Shown here piece by piece: positions 46,014 to 54,505 of a stretch of 64,000 nucleotides of DNA (the stretch's first letter is position 1; the number at the start of each line of letters is the position of its first letter). The DNA lies in the NCBI RefSeq assembly GCF_002802965.1, contig NZ_NXGA01000001.1, positions 660,744 through 724,743 on the forward strand. The letters run 5' to 3'. Made by a program: the position numbers and the translations under genes. This DNA is from Sporolactobacillus pectinivorans. GTDB taxonomy: Bacteria; Bacillota; Bacilli; Bacillales; Sporolactobacillaceae. The notes beneath the pieces were generated by a model that saw only the letters and a program-made list of their open reading frames with translations, did not search any database and was not told the DNA's origin.

Positions 46014-46642
46014 TGGCGGAATCACCGCTGAGTTTAGATGCAAAAAGCAGAAAAAATATGCCCTTGGAATATACAACCGAAGAAGGAGACCTCCGCATTG
46101 TCGGATTCTGGCTGTTCCTTGCAGCTGAGCTCGTGCTTTTCGGCACACTGTTCGGATCGTACCTTGTTTTGAAGAGCCATACTGGAGGAGGGCCGACTGC
46201 CAAAGATCTGTTTGAAGTCGGTCCTGTTATGGCGGAAACACTCGTTCTGCTGGTCAGCAGTTTTACGTGCGGACTCAGTACACTGGAACTTCGGCGTCAT
46301 AACACTAAGGGGCTGATCTTCTGGCTGACTGTAACCATTATTCTCGGGCTTGTCTTTGTCGGGCTTGAAGCTAATGAATTTTATACGTATGCAGCCCACA
46401 GAGGCGCCACACTTCAGACGAGCGCGTTTCTCTCAGGATTTTTTGTCCTGTTGGGCACGCACGGTTGCCACGTATCATTGGGTATTATCTGGATCGCCGG
46501 TATATTGATTCAATTAGCCAGACGCGGCATTACGCCGGTAACGGCACGGAAAGCCTTTATCGTTGGGCTGTACTGGCATTTTCTTGATGTGGTCTGGATC
46601 TTCATCTTTACCGCAGTATATTTGACAGGGTGGGTGATGTAA
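46013..46642 (+). CDS. qoxC: quinol oxidase subunit III
   Basis: A 209-residue membrane subunit with five helices, the haem-copper oxidase subunit III fold. Landmarks are FWLFLAAELVLFGTLFGSYLV, ANEFYTYA, GTHGCHVSLGIIW and the C-terminal GLYWHFLDVVWIFIFT. It stabilises subunit I and supports proton use. One base overlaps qoxB. Confidence 0.95.
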   Translation: MAESPLSLDAKSRKNMPLEYTTEEGDLRIVGFWLFLAAELVLFGTLFGSYLVLKSHTGGGPTAKDLFEVGPVMAETLVLLVSSFTCGLSTLELRRHNTKGLIFWLTVTIILGLVFVGLEANEFYTYAAHRGATLQTSAFLSGFFVLLGTHGCHVSLGIIWIAGILIQLARRGITPVTARKAFIVGLYWHFLDVVWIFIFTAVYLTGWVM

Positions 46643-46643
46643 C

Positions 46644-46961
46644 ATGCATGAAAATGAAAATCAAATTGGTGAACAGGAACACGCGGGTTTCCCATGGAAA
46701 CAGGTCATCGGACTGCTGCTCTCCCTTGCATTGACTTTTCTGGCTCTGTGGATTGCAGTCGGCCACCTTTTGCCCGTACAGCCAACGATTGCGATCATTG
46801 TCGCTCTTGCCATTTTTCAGGCGTTCATTCAGCTGTTCATGTTTATGCACGTGACCGAAGGGACGGAGCCAATTCATCAGATTCTGGGTATCGTTTTCGG
46901 CATTTACGTCGCTTTTGCGGTTGTCGGTGGGACGCTGTGGATTCTGGCTTATCAGCTGTAA
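46644..46961 (+). CDS. qoxD: quinol oxidase subunit IV
   Basis: A 105-residue small subunit with three helices and the family phrase AFIQLFMFMHVTEG, matching CyoD/QoxD. It begins one base after the qoxC stop codon. It helps assemble the copper site in related oxidases. A terminator follows the operon. Confidence 0.93.
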   Translation: MHENENQIGEQEHAGFPWKQVIGLLLSLALTFLALWIAVGHLLPVQPTIAIIVALAIFQAFIQLFMFMHVTEGTEPIHQILGIVFGIYVAFAVVGGTLWILAYQL

Positions 46962-47010
46962 TACAAGCAACCTGTTTAAAACGTTTGAAATAGATGACAT
47001 GTAAAGTTCG

Positions 47011-47040
47011 GAGCCGCTAAATAAAAGGCGGCTCTTTTTT
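47011..47040 (+). terminator. intrinsic terminator of qoxABCD
   Basis: GAGCCGC (47011-47017) pairs with GCGGCTC (47028-47034), followed by six T. Confidence 0.9.
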
Positions 47041-47176
47041 CTGCTCTACAAATTTTAGGCGTCACAGACTGTAATGCTTGATGCCTTTGCCCTCAGGGAG
47101 TTATATCAATGGATTTAGAAACATTATCAATGAAAAGAATTCAAATCGTTTATCAATGGAAATGAGGAGGATATCA

Positions 47177-47266
47177 ATGAAGCTGAAACTTTTGCTCCCA
47201 ATTAAAATGCGTACAGCACTTTATAAGAGCGAATTTAGATTAAAATTCGATGGAAATACAAAATAG
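47177..47266 (+). CDS. possible 29-residue basic peptide
   Basis: An ATG at 47177 follows a near-perfect AGGAGG at good spacing. The peptide starts MKLKLLLPIKMRTALYK and is basic with a hydrophobic start. I do not recognise it; it may be a small membrane peptide or the start of a lost gene. It occupies the otherwise gene-free interval between the qox terminator and the murJ stop. Confidence 0.3.
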   Translation: MKLKLLLPIKMRTALYKSEFRLKFDGNTK

Positions 47267-47283
47267 ATTGCTCAGTACTTTTA

Positions 47284-48867
47284 TTAAGTTCGAAAACGAT
47301 CGGTCATTTTTTTTAATAGACCGGTCCATTTTGCCAAACCAAAGTAGGCAGATGCTCCGGCAAGGACACAAATGACGATCACAATAACGGCGGAACTTCT
47401 GCTATGGGGAACGCGGCCCCCGGACAAGTAGAAGATGATGTTTATAATGAGCACCATGACTGCAGTATACACGATAATATGCATCAGCTGTTTTCCGAGG
47501 AGTGAAAACCGGTAACCGGTTGCTTTTTTTATTGCAATAATGTTAATGAGAATGCACAGAACGTAGCCAATATCTGTTGCCAAAATAGGGCCGATGATGC
47601 CGAAAGTCCTCATGAAAGTCGGATTAAGCAGTATTTTTACAACAATCCCGGCACCCAGGCTGATTAGAGTCACCTTTTGATGATTGATACCTTGAAGGAT
47701 AGAAGCAGTAACCTGAAAGAGTGCAAATAGGACGGCGGAGGGCGCATACCAAGTGAGGATCTGTCCTCCAATTTGTAATTCCGCTGGCTTCAGAGTGAAA
47801 AAACTATGGATCATATATCCCAGAGAAGAAAGTCCGATTGAGGCAGGAATGGTTAAAAATAATACGAGCTCAAACGCCTGGGTAATTTTATGATGAACAT
47901 CGTCAATGTCTCCTTTTGAATAAGAAGTAATGATTGCGGGTATAGCACTGGACGCAAGAGATATGGCTAGAACCACAGGTATCAAAACCATCTTCTGATC
48001 ATTCATGGTTAAGTCTGCGTTAATTACTTTTATTATTTTTTGGCTGTATTCAAAGTAATGGTAGGCCATCAGCTGATCGGTCAGCTGATACAACTCCATC
48101 GCAAGGCCAACTGCTACAAAGGGAAAAGCATAAGTAACGAGTTCCTTGTACATCGTCCTATAAGGCATTTTGTAACGTCTGTCCACTGTATTTTGCTGTA
48201 TTTTCTGCAGATAAGGGCGCCTGACAACCCAGTAATGCAGCATGACGTACAGGCCGGCAACTGAACCGACAAAAGCGGCAAAAGTGGCAATTGCCGCTGC
48301 CGTCAGAACGGTGCCGTTAAAGACTTTGATGGTCAGGAACGAGCCAATTAAAATAAAAGCAACTCTGAAAATCTGCTCTGCGACTTGTGAAACGGCCGAC
48401 GGTCCCATCGACTGAAAACCCTGAAAATAACCGCGTATCAAACTCATCACTGGAACAACAAGGATAGCGATACTGACGACACGTATCATAAGCACAACCT
48501 GCGGATAAAAACTAGTGCTAAATCCATATAGAGAAGTGAGCGCCGGTGCGCCCAAAAACATTATTAGAAAGCCGATAAGCCCAGTCACAGTCATAATTAC
48601 AATGCCTGATTTGAACAGGCGCTTCCCGGCCTGATAATCCCCCATCGCATTGTATTTAGATACAAATTTAGATACAGCAAGTGGAAGTCCCATCGTCGAA
48701 ATGGTAAGCATGATCGCATAGGGAGTATAGGCATACTGATACAGGTTTACCCCGTCGTCACCCGTTAATGCGTGGTATGGAAACACAAATAAAATACCCA
48801 AAATTCTTGATACAAAGGCAGCAATGGTCAGGATCATTGTTCCTCTGATCATTTTTGATACAGTCAT
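47284..48867 (-). CDS. murJ: MurJ/YtgP-type polysaccharide or lipid II flippase
   Basis: A 527-residue MOP-superfamily membrane protein with about 14 helices. It begins MIRGTMILTIAAFVSRILG, the typical start of the YtgP/SpoVB group, and has the conserved QLTDQLMAYHYF and SASILQGINHQK regions. B. subtilis YtgP (MurJ) carries lipid II across the membrane for wall synthesis; SpoVB does so in sporulation. Length and start favour YtgP, but the paralogues are hard to separate by eye. It is divergent from fruK, with a 434-base gap. Confidence 0.8.
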   Translation of the reverse strand: MTVSKMIRGTMILTIAAFVSRILGILFVFPYHALTGDDGVNLYQYAYTPYAIMLTISTMGLPLAVSKFVSKYNAMGDYQAGKRLFKSGIVIMTVTGLIGFLIMFLGAPALTSLYGFSTSFYPQVVLMIRVVSIAILVVPVMSLIRGYFQGFQSMGPSAVSQVAEQIFRVAFILIGSFLTIKVFNGTVLTAAAIATFAAFVGSVAGLYVMLHYWVVRRPYLQKIQQNTVDRRYKMPYRTMYKELVTYAFPFVAVGLAMELYQLTDQLMAYHYFEYSQKIIKVINADLTMNDQKMVLIPVVLAISLASSAIPAIITSYSKGDIDDVHHKITQAFELVLFLTIPASIGLSSLGYMIHSFFTLKPAELQIGGQILTWYAPSAVLFALFQVTASILQGINHQKVTLISLGAGIVVKILLNPTFMRTFGIIGPILATDIGYVLCILINIIAIKKATGYRFSLLGKQLMHIIVYTAVMVLIINIIFYLSGGRVPHSRSSAVIVIVICVLAGASAYFGLAKWTGLLKKMTDRFRT

Positions 48868-49098
48868 GTATGAACGCTCCTGAACAGATAGATAGTTTCA
48901 CTAAAACCTTATTGTTTGCTGAGACGGTTCCGGCTCAAGGATCAAAACCGCTTTTTAAATTGTATGCTTTTTCCGACCATAAAGAAAGATAGGAAAAATA
49001 GGCGCTTGAGCTAATTCCTTTTATCATGGCCGCAAAGCGGCCCCGTGAAAAACCGATTGTGATAAGGGTGCTTTGTGGCAGATTTTGATGTATTATGA

Positions 49099-49127
49099 TT
49101 GATAATGAAGGTTTATAACTATATAAT
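49099..49127 (+). promoter_or_regulatory. sigma-A promoter of fruK
   Basis: TTGATA (49099-49104) and TATAAT (49122-49127) are 17 bases apart in the gap before fruK. The predicted leader is about 170 bases long. Confidence 0.75.
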
Positions 49128-49188
49128 TATAAAATTGAGAAGGTGTTTTTGCGGCAGGGACGTTAAATGGCCACAAAGACCGTATGAA

Positions 49189-49214
49189 CCCGTATACCAT
49201 GCAGACAATACGGG
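49189..49214 (+). promoter_or_regulatory. inverted repeat in the fruK leader
   Basis: CCCGTAT (49189-49195) pairs with ATACGGG (49208-49214), twelve-base loop. It lies in the untranslated leader and could be a repressor site or an RNA hairpin. Nothing else coding was found in 48868-49301. Confidence 0.45.
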
Positions 49215-49301
49215 AAGATCGTCACTTTAATAAATGAATCCGTTCTCTTCAATTAAATATTGCAGTGAACAAATAATAAAAGGATTAGGGGTTGATCACT
49301 C

Positions 49302-50213
49302 ATGATCTATACATGCACATTGAATCCGGCCATTGACTATTTTCTGCAGGTTGATCATTTTAAGGCCGGTGAACTGAACCACGTCAAGGCAGACAGGAAA
49401 ATGCCGGGTGGAAAAGGAATCAACGTTTCAAGAGTTTTGAAACATCTCGGACTGACTTCAAAATGCTTGGGCTTTATCGGCGGTTTTACAGGTGAATTTA
49501 TTACGGGCAAACTGGCTGAAGAAGGCATTGAAGCGGACTTCGTTCCGGTGGACGGCGATACACGCATCAACGTCAAGCTGAAAAGTGACACGGAAACGGA
49601 AATTAACGGTGTGGCTCCGCAAATTACCGATGCACAGCTCGATGCTCTGTTCGCGAAGCTGGCAAAGCTGACGGACAAAGACATTCTTGTCCTTTCCGGC
49701 AGTGTGCCGGCTACTCTGCCGGTCACCATTTATAAGGACATGATTGAAAAAGTAAGCGGCAGCGGAGTCAAGGTGATCGCGGATACAAGCGGTGAGGCTT
49801 TCAAAAAAGTTGTGACGGCAAAACCGTTCCTTGTGAAACCAAACCATCATGAACTGGGCGAATATTTCGGTGTGACAGTGGAATCTTTTGATGATGTGAA
49901 AAAATATGGAAAGAAACTTGTTGACGGCGGCATTGAACATGTCATCGTGTCCATGGGCGGAAAAGGCGCCATCTACATAGACAAAGATGAATACCTGTTT
50001 GCTCCGCCCGCAAAGGGTGAGTTGAAGAACTCGGTCGGTGCCGGGGATTCGCTGGTCGGCGGCTTTCTGTCAGAATATGCCGTCAACGGCAACTTCCGCC
50101 AGGCTTTCCGCAAGGGCGCAGCCTCCGGAAGCGCAACAGCTTTCTCGGTCGATCTGTGCACGAAGGAGAAAGTGGAAGAAGTGCTTCCTCAGATCACAGT
50201 AACGAATATCTGA
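49302..50213 (+). CDS. fruK: 1-phosphofructokinase
   Basis: A 303-residue PfkB-family kinase that makes fructose 1,6-bisphosphate from the fructose 1-phosphate delivered by FruA. The start MIYTCTLNPAIDYFLQV, the GGKGINVSRVLKHLG motif, VLSGSVPATLP and the catalytic VGAGDSLVGG (D249) are characteristic. It is followed by fruA after 179 bases. The usual DeoR-family fruR gene is not found upstream. Confidence 0.95.
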   Translation: MIYTCTLNPAIDYFLQVDHFKAGELNHVKADRKMPGGKGINVSRVLKHLGLTSKCLGFIGGFTGEFITGKLAEEGIEADFVPVDGDTRINVKLKSDTETEINGVAPQITDAQLDALFAKLAKLTDKDILVLSGSVPATLPVTIYKDMIEKVSGSGVKVIADTSGEAFKKVVTAKPFLVKPNHHELGEYFGVTVESFDDVKKYGKKLVDGGIEHVIVSMGGKGAIYIDKDEYLFAPPAKGELKNSVGAGDSLVGGFLSEYAVNGNFRQAFRKGAASGSATAFSVDLCTKEKVEEVLPQITVTNI

Positions 50214-50392
50214 AGATCTTTTAAAGCACCAGTCATGATCTACAGAAAAAGTCTAGCAAGACACCATAATAAAGTTTAAAAATCTTAACAGTATACAGTG
50301 TTAGTGAACCCAGGCTCCGCCGGTGTCAGCGACCCGGCTTCCGCCAGCTTTCTTTAACACCTTCTAAATGAAACAAGGGGGAGCACAAAGGC

Positions 50393-52303
50393 ATGAAAGT
50401 CACTGACTTGTTAACAGCAGCGACTGTTAATCTGGACTTGAAGAGCACGACGAAAAGAGAGGTGCTTGATGAACTGGCGCAGACGCTGGAACGTGCGGGC
50501 AAACTAAATGACCTGGCAGCTTACCGCACGGCTATTGACAAACGTGAAAGCGAGAGCACAACAGGTATTGGAGACGGAGTCGCAATACCCCACTCGAAAA
50601 CTGTCGCAGTAAAGGAAGCGGCTATCGCATTCGGGCGGTCCAAAGAAGGTGTGGATTTTCAGTCGCTGGACGGGAAACCGGCACACCTGTTTTTCATGAT
50701 TGCGGCTGAGGAAGGCGCTAACGCGACTCATCTTGAGGCACTGTCGACGCTTTCCACTTTCCTGATCAAACCGGACTTCCGGGAAAAGCTGATGACTGCT
50801 ACTACACCTGAAGAAATTGTTGGCCTTTTTGATGAGCAGGAAGCGGTCAGTAAAAATGTTGCTGCAGAAGAAACGCCTGCAGATAAAGAAAAAGGCTACG
50901 AGATCCTGGCTGTGACCGGCTGCCCGACAGGGATAGCCCATACGTATATGGCAGCCGACGCTCTGAAGCAAAAAGCTAAAGAAATGGGCGTCTCAATCAA
51001 GGTGCAGACGAACGGATCAACGGGGATCAAGAACAGGCTGCAGCCTGATGAAATTGAAAAAGCCAAGGGCATCATCGTTGCTGCCAGTATCAAGATCGAT
51101 GTTGAGCCCTTCAGAGGGAAACCTCTGGTTCAGGCGCCTGTCACCGATGGTATTCGCAAGCCGGAGGAACTGATCCGCGAAGTGCTGGACGGCAAGGCAC
51201 CGGTCTATGCCGGGGATGGCAGTGAGACGCATACCGCAGCGCAGTCCGAGGGAAAAAAGCTCGACATTTATAAAAACCTGATGAATGGTGTCACTTACAT
51301 GCTGCCATTTGTTGTCGGCGGCGGGATTTTGATCGCCATCTCTTATATGATTGCTTCTTTTATGAAAATTGAACTGAAACCGGTCACTGCAGTGAGCGGC
51401 GTGCATAATTTTGCAACTTTATTGAGTTTCATCGGTCAGGGCAATGCGATGTATCTGATGATTCCGATTTTGGCCGGCTTTATCGCGATGAGCATTGCGG
51501 ATCGTCCGGGGCTTGCTCCCGGGATGGTCGGCGGCCTGATGGCTCTGACAAGCAACGCCGGTTTCCTCGGCGGTCTGATTGCCGGTTTCCTTGCCGGCTA
51601 TACTGTACAGCTGATCAAATGGCTGTTTAGAAAATGGCCGCAGTCTCTGGATGGATTAAAGCCAGTGCTGATTTTTCCCCTGCTCGGCATTTTTGTGACA
51701 GGCATACTGATGTTTTTAATCAATCAGCCGATCAGTCTGTTTGTTGAAGCGATGACCCACTGGCTCGGCAGCCTTGGCACCAGCAATCTTGTGCTGATCG
51801 GACTGATTCTGGGCGGCATGATGGGCATCGATCTGGGCGGCCCTTTTAATAAAATTGCCTTTACGTTCGGCATTGCGATGATCAGCGCCGGAAATTTTTA
51901 CCCGCAGGCGGCCGTTATGGCCGGTGGCATGGTTCCTCCTCTTGGCATGGCTCTGGCAACGACACTGTTTGCTCATAAATTTGACCGTGCTCAGCGAGAT
52001 GCCGGTAAAGTGGCTTACGTTCTCGGAGCGGCCTTTATCTCCGAGGGCGCGATTCCGTTTGGAGCCGCCGATCCGATCCGTGTCATTGTTTCGACAACGA
52101 TTGGATCGGCGATTGCCGGCGGTCTGGCGCTACTGTTCCATATTGGCCTGCGTCCTCCGCATGGCGGCATTTTTGTTATTCCGCTCGTGAACGGCAATCC
52201 GCTCCTTTATGCGCTGGCCATCGTTATCGGTTCGCTGATAACCGCATTGACCTATGGAATATGGAAAAAACCTCTGGCTGAGAAACAGCCTGCTGAAGGT
52301 TGA
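50393..52303 (+). CDS. fruA: fructose PTS transporter EIIABC
   Basis: A 636-residue fused permease. EIIA (about 1-145) has phospho-histidine H67 in VAIPHSKT. EIIB (about 165-265) has phospho-cysteine C177 in AVTGCPTGIAHTYMAA. EIIC (about 290-625) has about nine helices, with GIDLGGPFNKIAF and FISEGAIPFGAADP. It imports fructose as fructose 1-phosphate, the FruK substrate. AAGGGGGAG precedes the start. Confidence 0.96.
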   Translation: MKVTDLLTAATVNLDLKSTTKREVLDELAQTLERAGKLNDLAAYRTAIDKRESESTTGIGDGVAIPHSKTVAVKEAAIAFGRSKEGVDFQSLDGKPAHLFFMIAAEEGANATHLEALSTLSTFLIKPDFREKLMTATTPEEIVGLFDEQEAVSKNVAAEETPADKEKGYEILAVTGCPTGIAHTYMAADALKQKAKEMGVSIKVQTNGSTGIKNRLQPDEIEKAKGIIVAASIKIDVEPFRGKPLVQAPVTDGIRKPEELIREVLDGKAPVYAGDGSETHTAAQSEGKKLDIYKNLMNGVTYMLPFVVGGGILIAISYMIASFMKIELKPVTAVSGVHNFATLLSFIGQGNAMYLMIPILAGFIAMSIADRPGLAPGMVGGLMALTSNAGFLGGLIAGFLAGYTVQLIKWLFRKWPQSLDGLKPVLIFPLLGIFVTGILMFLINQPISLFVEAMTHWLGSLGTSNLVLIGLILGGMMGIDLGGPFNKIAFTFGIAMISAGNFYPQAAVMAGGMVPPLGMALATTLFAHKFDRAQRDAGKVAYVLGAAFISEGAIPFGAADPIRVIVSTTIGSAIAGGLALLFHIGLRPPHGGIFVIPLVNGNPLLYALAIVIGSLITALTYGIWKKPLAEKQPAEG

Positions 52304-52306
52304 GCC

Positions 52307-52333
52307 TTGTCCGGGCGTAGAATAGCCCGACAA
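52307..52333 (+). terminator. hairpin after fruA
   Basis: TTGTCcGGGC (52307-52316) pairs with GCCCGACAA (52325-52333) with one bulged C. No T-run follows, so termination would be partial. Confidence 0.45.
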
Positions 52334-52368
52334 ATTGTGACAAAACCTGCAAAAAGCATTGTACTCGC

Positions 52369-52462
52369 TTTCAAAATGAGTGAACAGTTGCTATAATAGT
52401 TGGTGTTATGTATTCGGAGCGCATCAAAGAAGCTTGAATGACACTTTGAAAAAGCGCTTTAA
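52369..52462 (+). promoter_or_regulatory. ptsI promoter candidate and cre-like box
   Basis: TATAAT (52392-52397) has TTTCAA 17 bases upstream (52369-52374), a weak -35. Downstream, AAAAAGCGCTTTAA (52449-52462) is palindromic and matches the cre consensus at 11 of 14 positions. ptsI may thus have its own start as well as read-through from fruKA. Confidence 0.45.
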
Positions 52463-52568
52463 TAAGGTGCTGGGACTTGGAGCGCAATAAGATATCCGCA
52501 TGATCTGATGAGAAAGCGATATGGAATCGTTGAAATTTTTATATTGAAGGGCTGGGTGACACAGAACA

Positions 52569-54287
52569 ATGACGGAAAAGATTAAAGGTATTGCTGCTTC
52601 GGCAGGTATTGCTATTGCCAAAACATTTATTCTGAAGAATCCTGATCTGTCTTTTGAAAGAAAAACAGTCAGTGATAAGGAAGCAGAGAAGGCAAAACTG
52701 AATGATGCACTGGAAGTTTCAAAAAAAGAACTGACGGCGATTAAAGAGACAGCAGAGAGGGAACTTGGAAAAGACAAGGCTGAAGTCTTCGCTGCTCATC
52801 TGATGTTTCTGAGCGATCCTGAATTTGTCGGCGCGATCGGCAGCAAGATTGACGATGAAGGAATCAGTGCAGAATCCGCGCTGCAGGATGTCTCGACATT
52901 CTTTGTCCAGACATTTGAAAGCATGAAAGATAACGCCTACATGAGAGAAAGGGCTGCCGACGTCCGCGATGTTTCCAAACGCCTGCTTGCCCATCTGCTC
53001 GGCGTTTCATTTACAACACCGTCAAGTATTACTGAAGAAACAGTTGTTATTGCCGAAGACCTGACGCCTTCCGATACGGCTCAGCTGAACCGGAAATATG
53101 TCAAAGGCTTTGCAACGGACATCGGCGGCCGTACCTCCCATTCGGCGATCATGTCCCGGTCGATGGAAATTCCGGCGGTCGTGGGTACAAAAACCGTAAT
53201 GGCATCGGCTAAGGAAGGCGAGATTGCCATTGTCGACGGTCTGAAGGGCGAAGTCATCCTTAATCCGACAGAAGCTGAAATTGAAGAATACAAAAGCAAG
53301 GCTGCTGCATTCAAAGAACAGCAGGAAGAATGGAAAAAGCTCGTTCATGAATCCACAAAAACTAAAGATGGCGCGCATGTTATTCTCGGCGCTAATATCG
53401 GCAATCCGGGCGACGTAACCGGTGTTGTAAACAATGGCGGCGAAGCCATTGGCCTTTACCGGACTGAATTCTTGTATATGGGGCGTGATCAACTGCCGAC
53501 GGAAGACGAGCAGTTCGATGCCTATAAGGAAGTTCTTGAAAAGATGGACGGCAAGCCGGTTGTTATCCGCACGCTGGACATCGGTGGCGACAAGAAGCTG
53601 AAATATTTGCCGCTTCCTCATGAAATGAATCCCTTCCTTGGATTCCGTGCCATCCGTCTTTGTCTGGAACGCCAGGATATTTTCCGCACTCAGCTGCGCG
53701 CGCTGCTGCGGGCCAGCGTATTTGGCAAACTGCGCATCATGTTCCCGATGATTGCGACGATCAACGAACTGCGTGAAGCTAAGAAGATTCTTTTTGAAGA
53801 AAAAGATAAACTAGTTGCTGCAGGCACCGAAGTATCCGATGAGATTCAGGTCGGCATGATGATGGAAATTCCTGCTTCTGCTGTGTTGGCAGACCGTTTC
53901 GCCAAGGAAGCCGACTTCTTCAGCATCGGCACGAACGACCTGATCCAGTATACAATGGCAGCGGACCGGATGAACGAGCACGTTTCTTATCTCTATCAGC
54001 CGGTTAACCCGTCGATCCTTCGTCTCGTCAGCCGTGTCATTGATGCAGCTCACAAGGAAGGACACTGGGCCGGCATGTGCGGTGAAATGGCTGGAGATGC
54101 GACAGCCATTCCTGTACTGCTCGCACTTGGGCTCGATGAATTCAGCATGAGCGCCACTTCAATCCTGCCGGCTAGAAGCCAGCTGCTCAGACTTTCCAAA
54201 GAGGAATTGTCCAAACACAAAGAAGCTTTCCTGAATATGGATACAGCTGAAGAAGTACTTGAATATGTTAAAGAAAAAATGAACTGA
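52569..54287 (+). CDS. ptsI: PTS enzyme I (phosphoenolpyruvate-protein phosphotransferase)
   Basis: A 572-residue general PTS enzyme that moves phosphate from phosphoenolpyruvate to HPr in the cytoplasm. It starts [17 protein letters not shown], has phospho-histidine H191 in [34 protein letters not shown] and the PEP-site [14 protein letters not shown] and GMCGEMAGD. It is full length. Most Bacilli have ptsH immediately before it; here no complete ptsH exists upstream, and the gene follows fruA instead. The ribosome-binding site GGGTG is weak and about eleven bases away. Confidence 0.96.
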   Translation: MTEKIKGIAASAGIAIAKTFILKNPDLSFERKTVSDKEAEKAKLNDALEVSKKELTAIKETAERELGKDKAEVFAAHLMFLSDPEFVGAIGSKIDDEGISAESALQDVSTFFVQTFESMKDNAYMRERAADVRDVSKRLLAHLLGVSFTTPSSITEETVVIAEDLTPSDTAQLNRKYVKGFATDIGGRTSHSAIMSRSMEIPAVVGTKTVMASAKEGEIAIVDGLKGEVILNPTEAEIEEYKSKAAAFKEQQEEWKKLVHESTKTKDGAHVILGANIGNPGDVTGVVNNGGEAIGLYRTEFLYMGRDQLPTEDEQFDAYKEVLEKMDGKPVVIRTLDIGGDKKLKYLPLPHEMNPFLGFRAIRLCLERQDIFRTQLRALLRASVFGKLRIMFPMIATINELREAKKILFEEKDKLVAAGTEVSDEIQVGMMMEIPASAVLADRFAKEADFFSIGTNDLIQYTMAADRMNEHVSYLYQPVNPSILRLVSRVIDAAHKEGHWAGMCGEMAGDATAIPVLLALGLDEFSMSATSILPARSQLLRLSKEELSKHKEAFLNMDTAEEVLEYVKEKMN

Positions 54288-54298
54288 TTTTAAATAAA

Positions 54299-54342
54299 AA
54301 CCGGGATGGAAATCTAACTGGATTTCCGTCCTGGTTTTTTTT
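54299..54342 (+). terminator. intrinsic terminator of ptsI
   Basis: A 16-pair stem (54299-54314 with 54321-54336, two G-T pairs) has a six-base loop and is followed by TTTTTT. Confidence 0.92.
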
Positions 54343-54459
54343 GTCTAGAAAATTATTAATACCGACTTGTGGATAAAACTACCCGTTAAACGATCTATAT
54401 AGCGCTTAAGGGATCGAACCATGGGCAAAAGAAACAGCGGCATTCAACAGATAGTACAA

Positions 54460-54495
54460 AAAAACTCCGGGAGGCCTAGCTTCCCGGAGTTTTTA
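54460..54495 (-). terminator. intrinsic terminator of the PBP gene
   Basis: CTCCGGGA (54465-54472) pairs with TCCCGGAG (54482-54489), with A-rich and T-rich flanks. It works for the minus-strand transpeptidase gene that ends at 54506. Confidence 0.88.
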
Positions 54496-54505
54496 ACCTC
54501 AGTTC

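Noticed and set aside
53022..53621. Minus-strand frame of 199 codons
   Set aside because: It is a shadow of ptsI, with no start signal and no conserved content.
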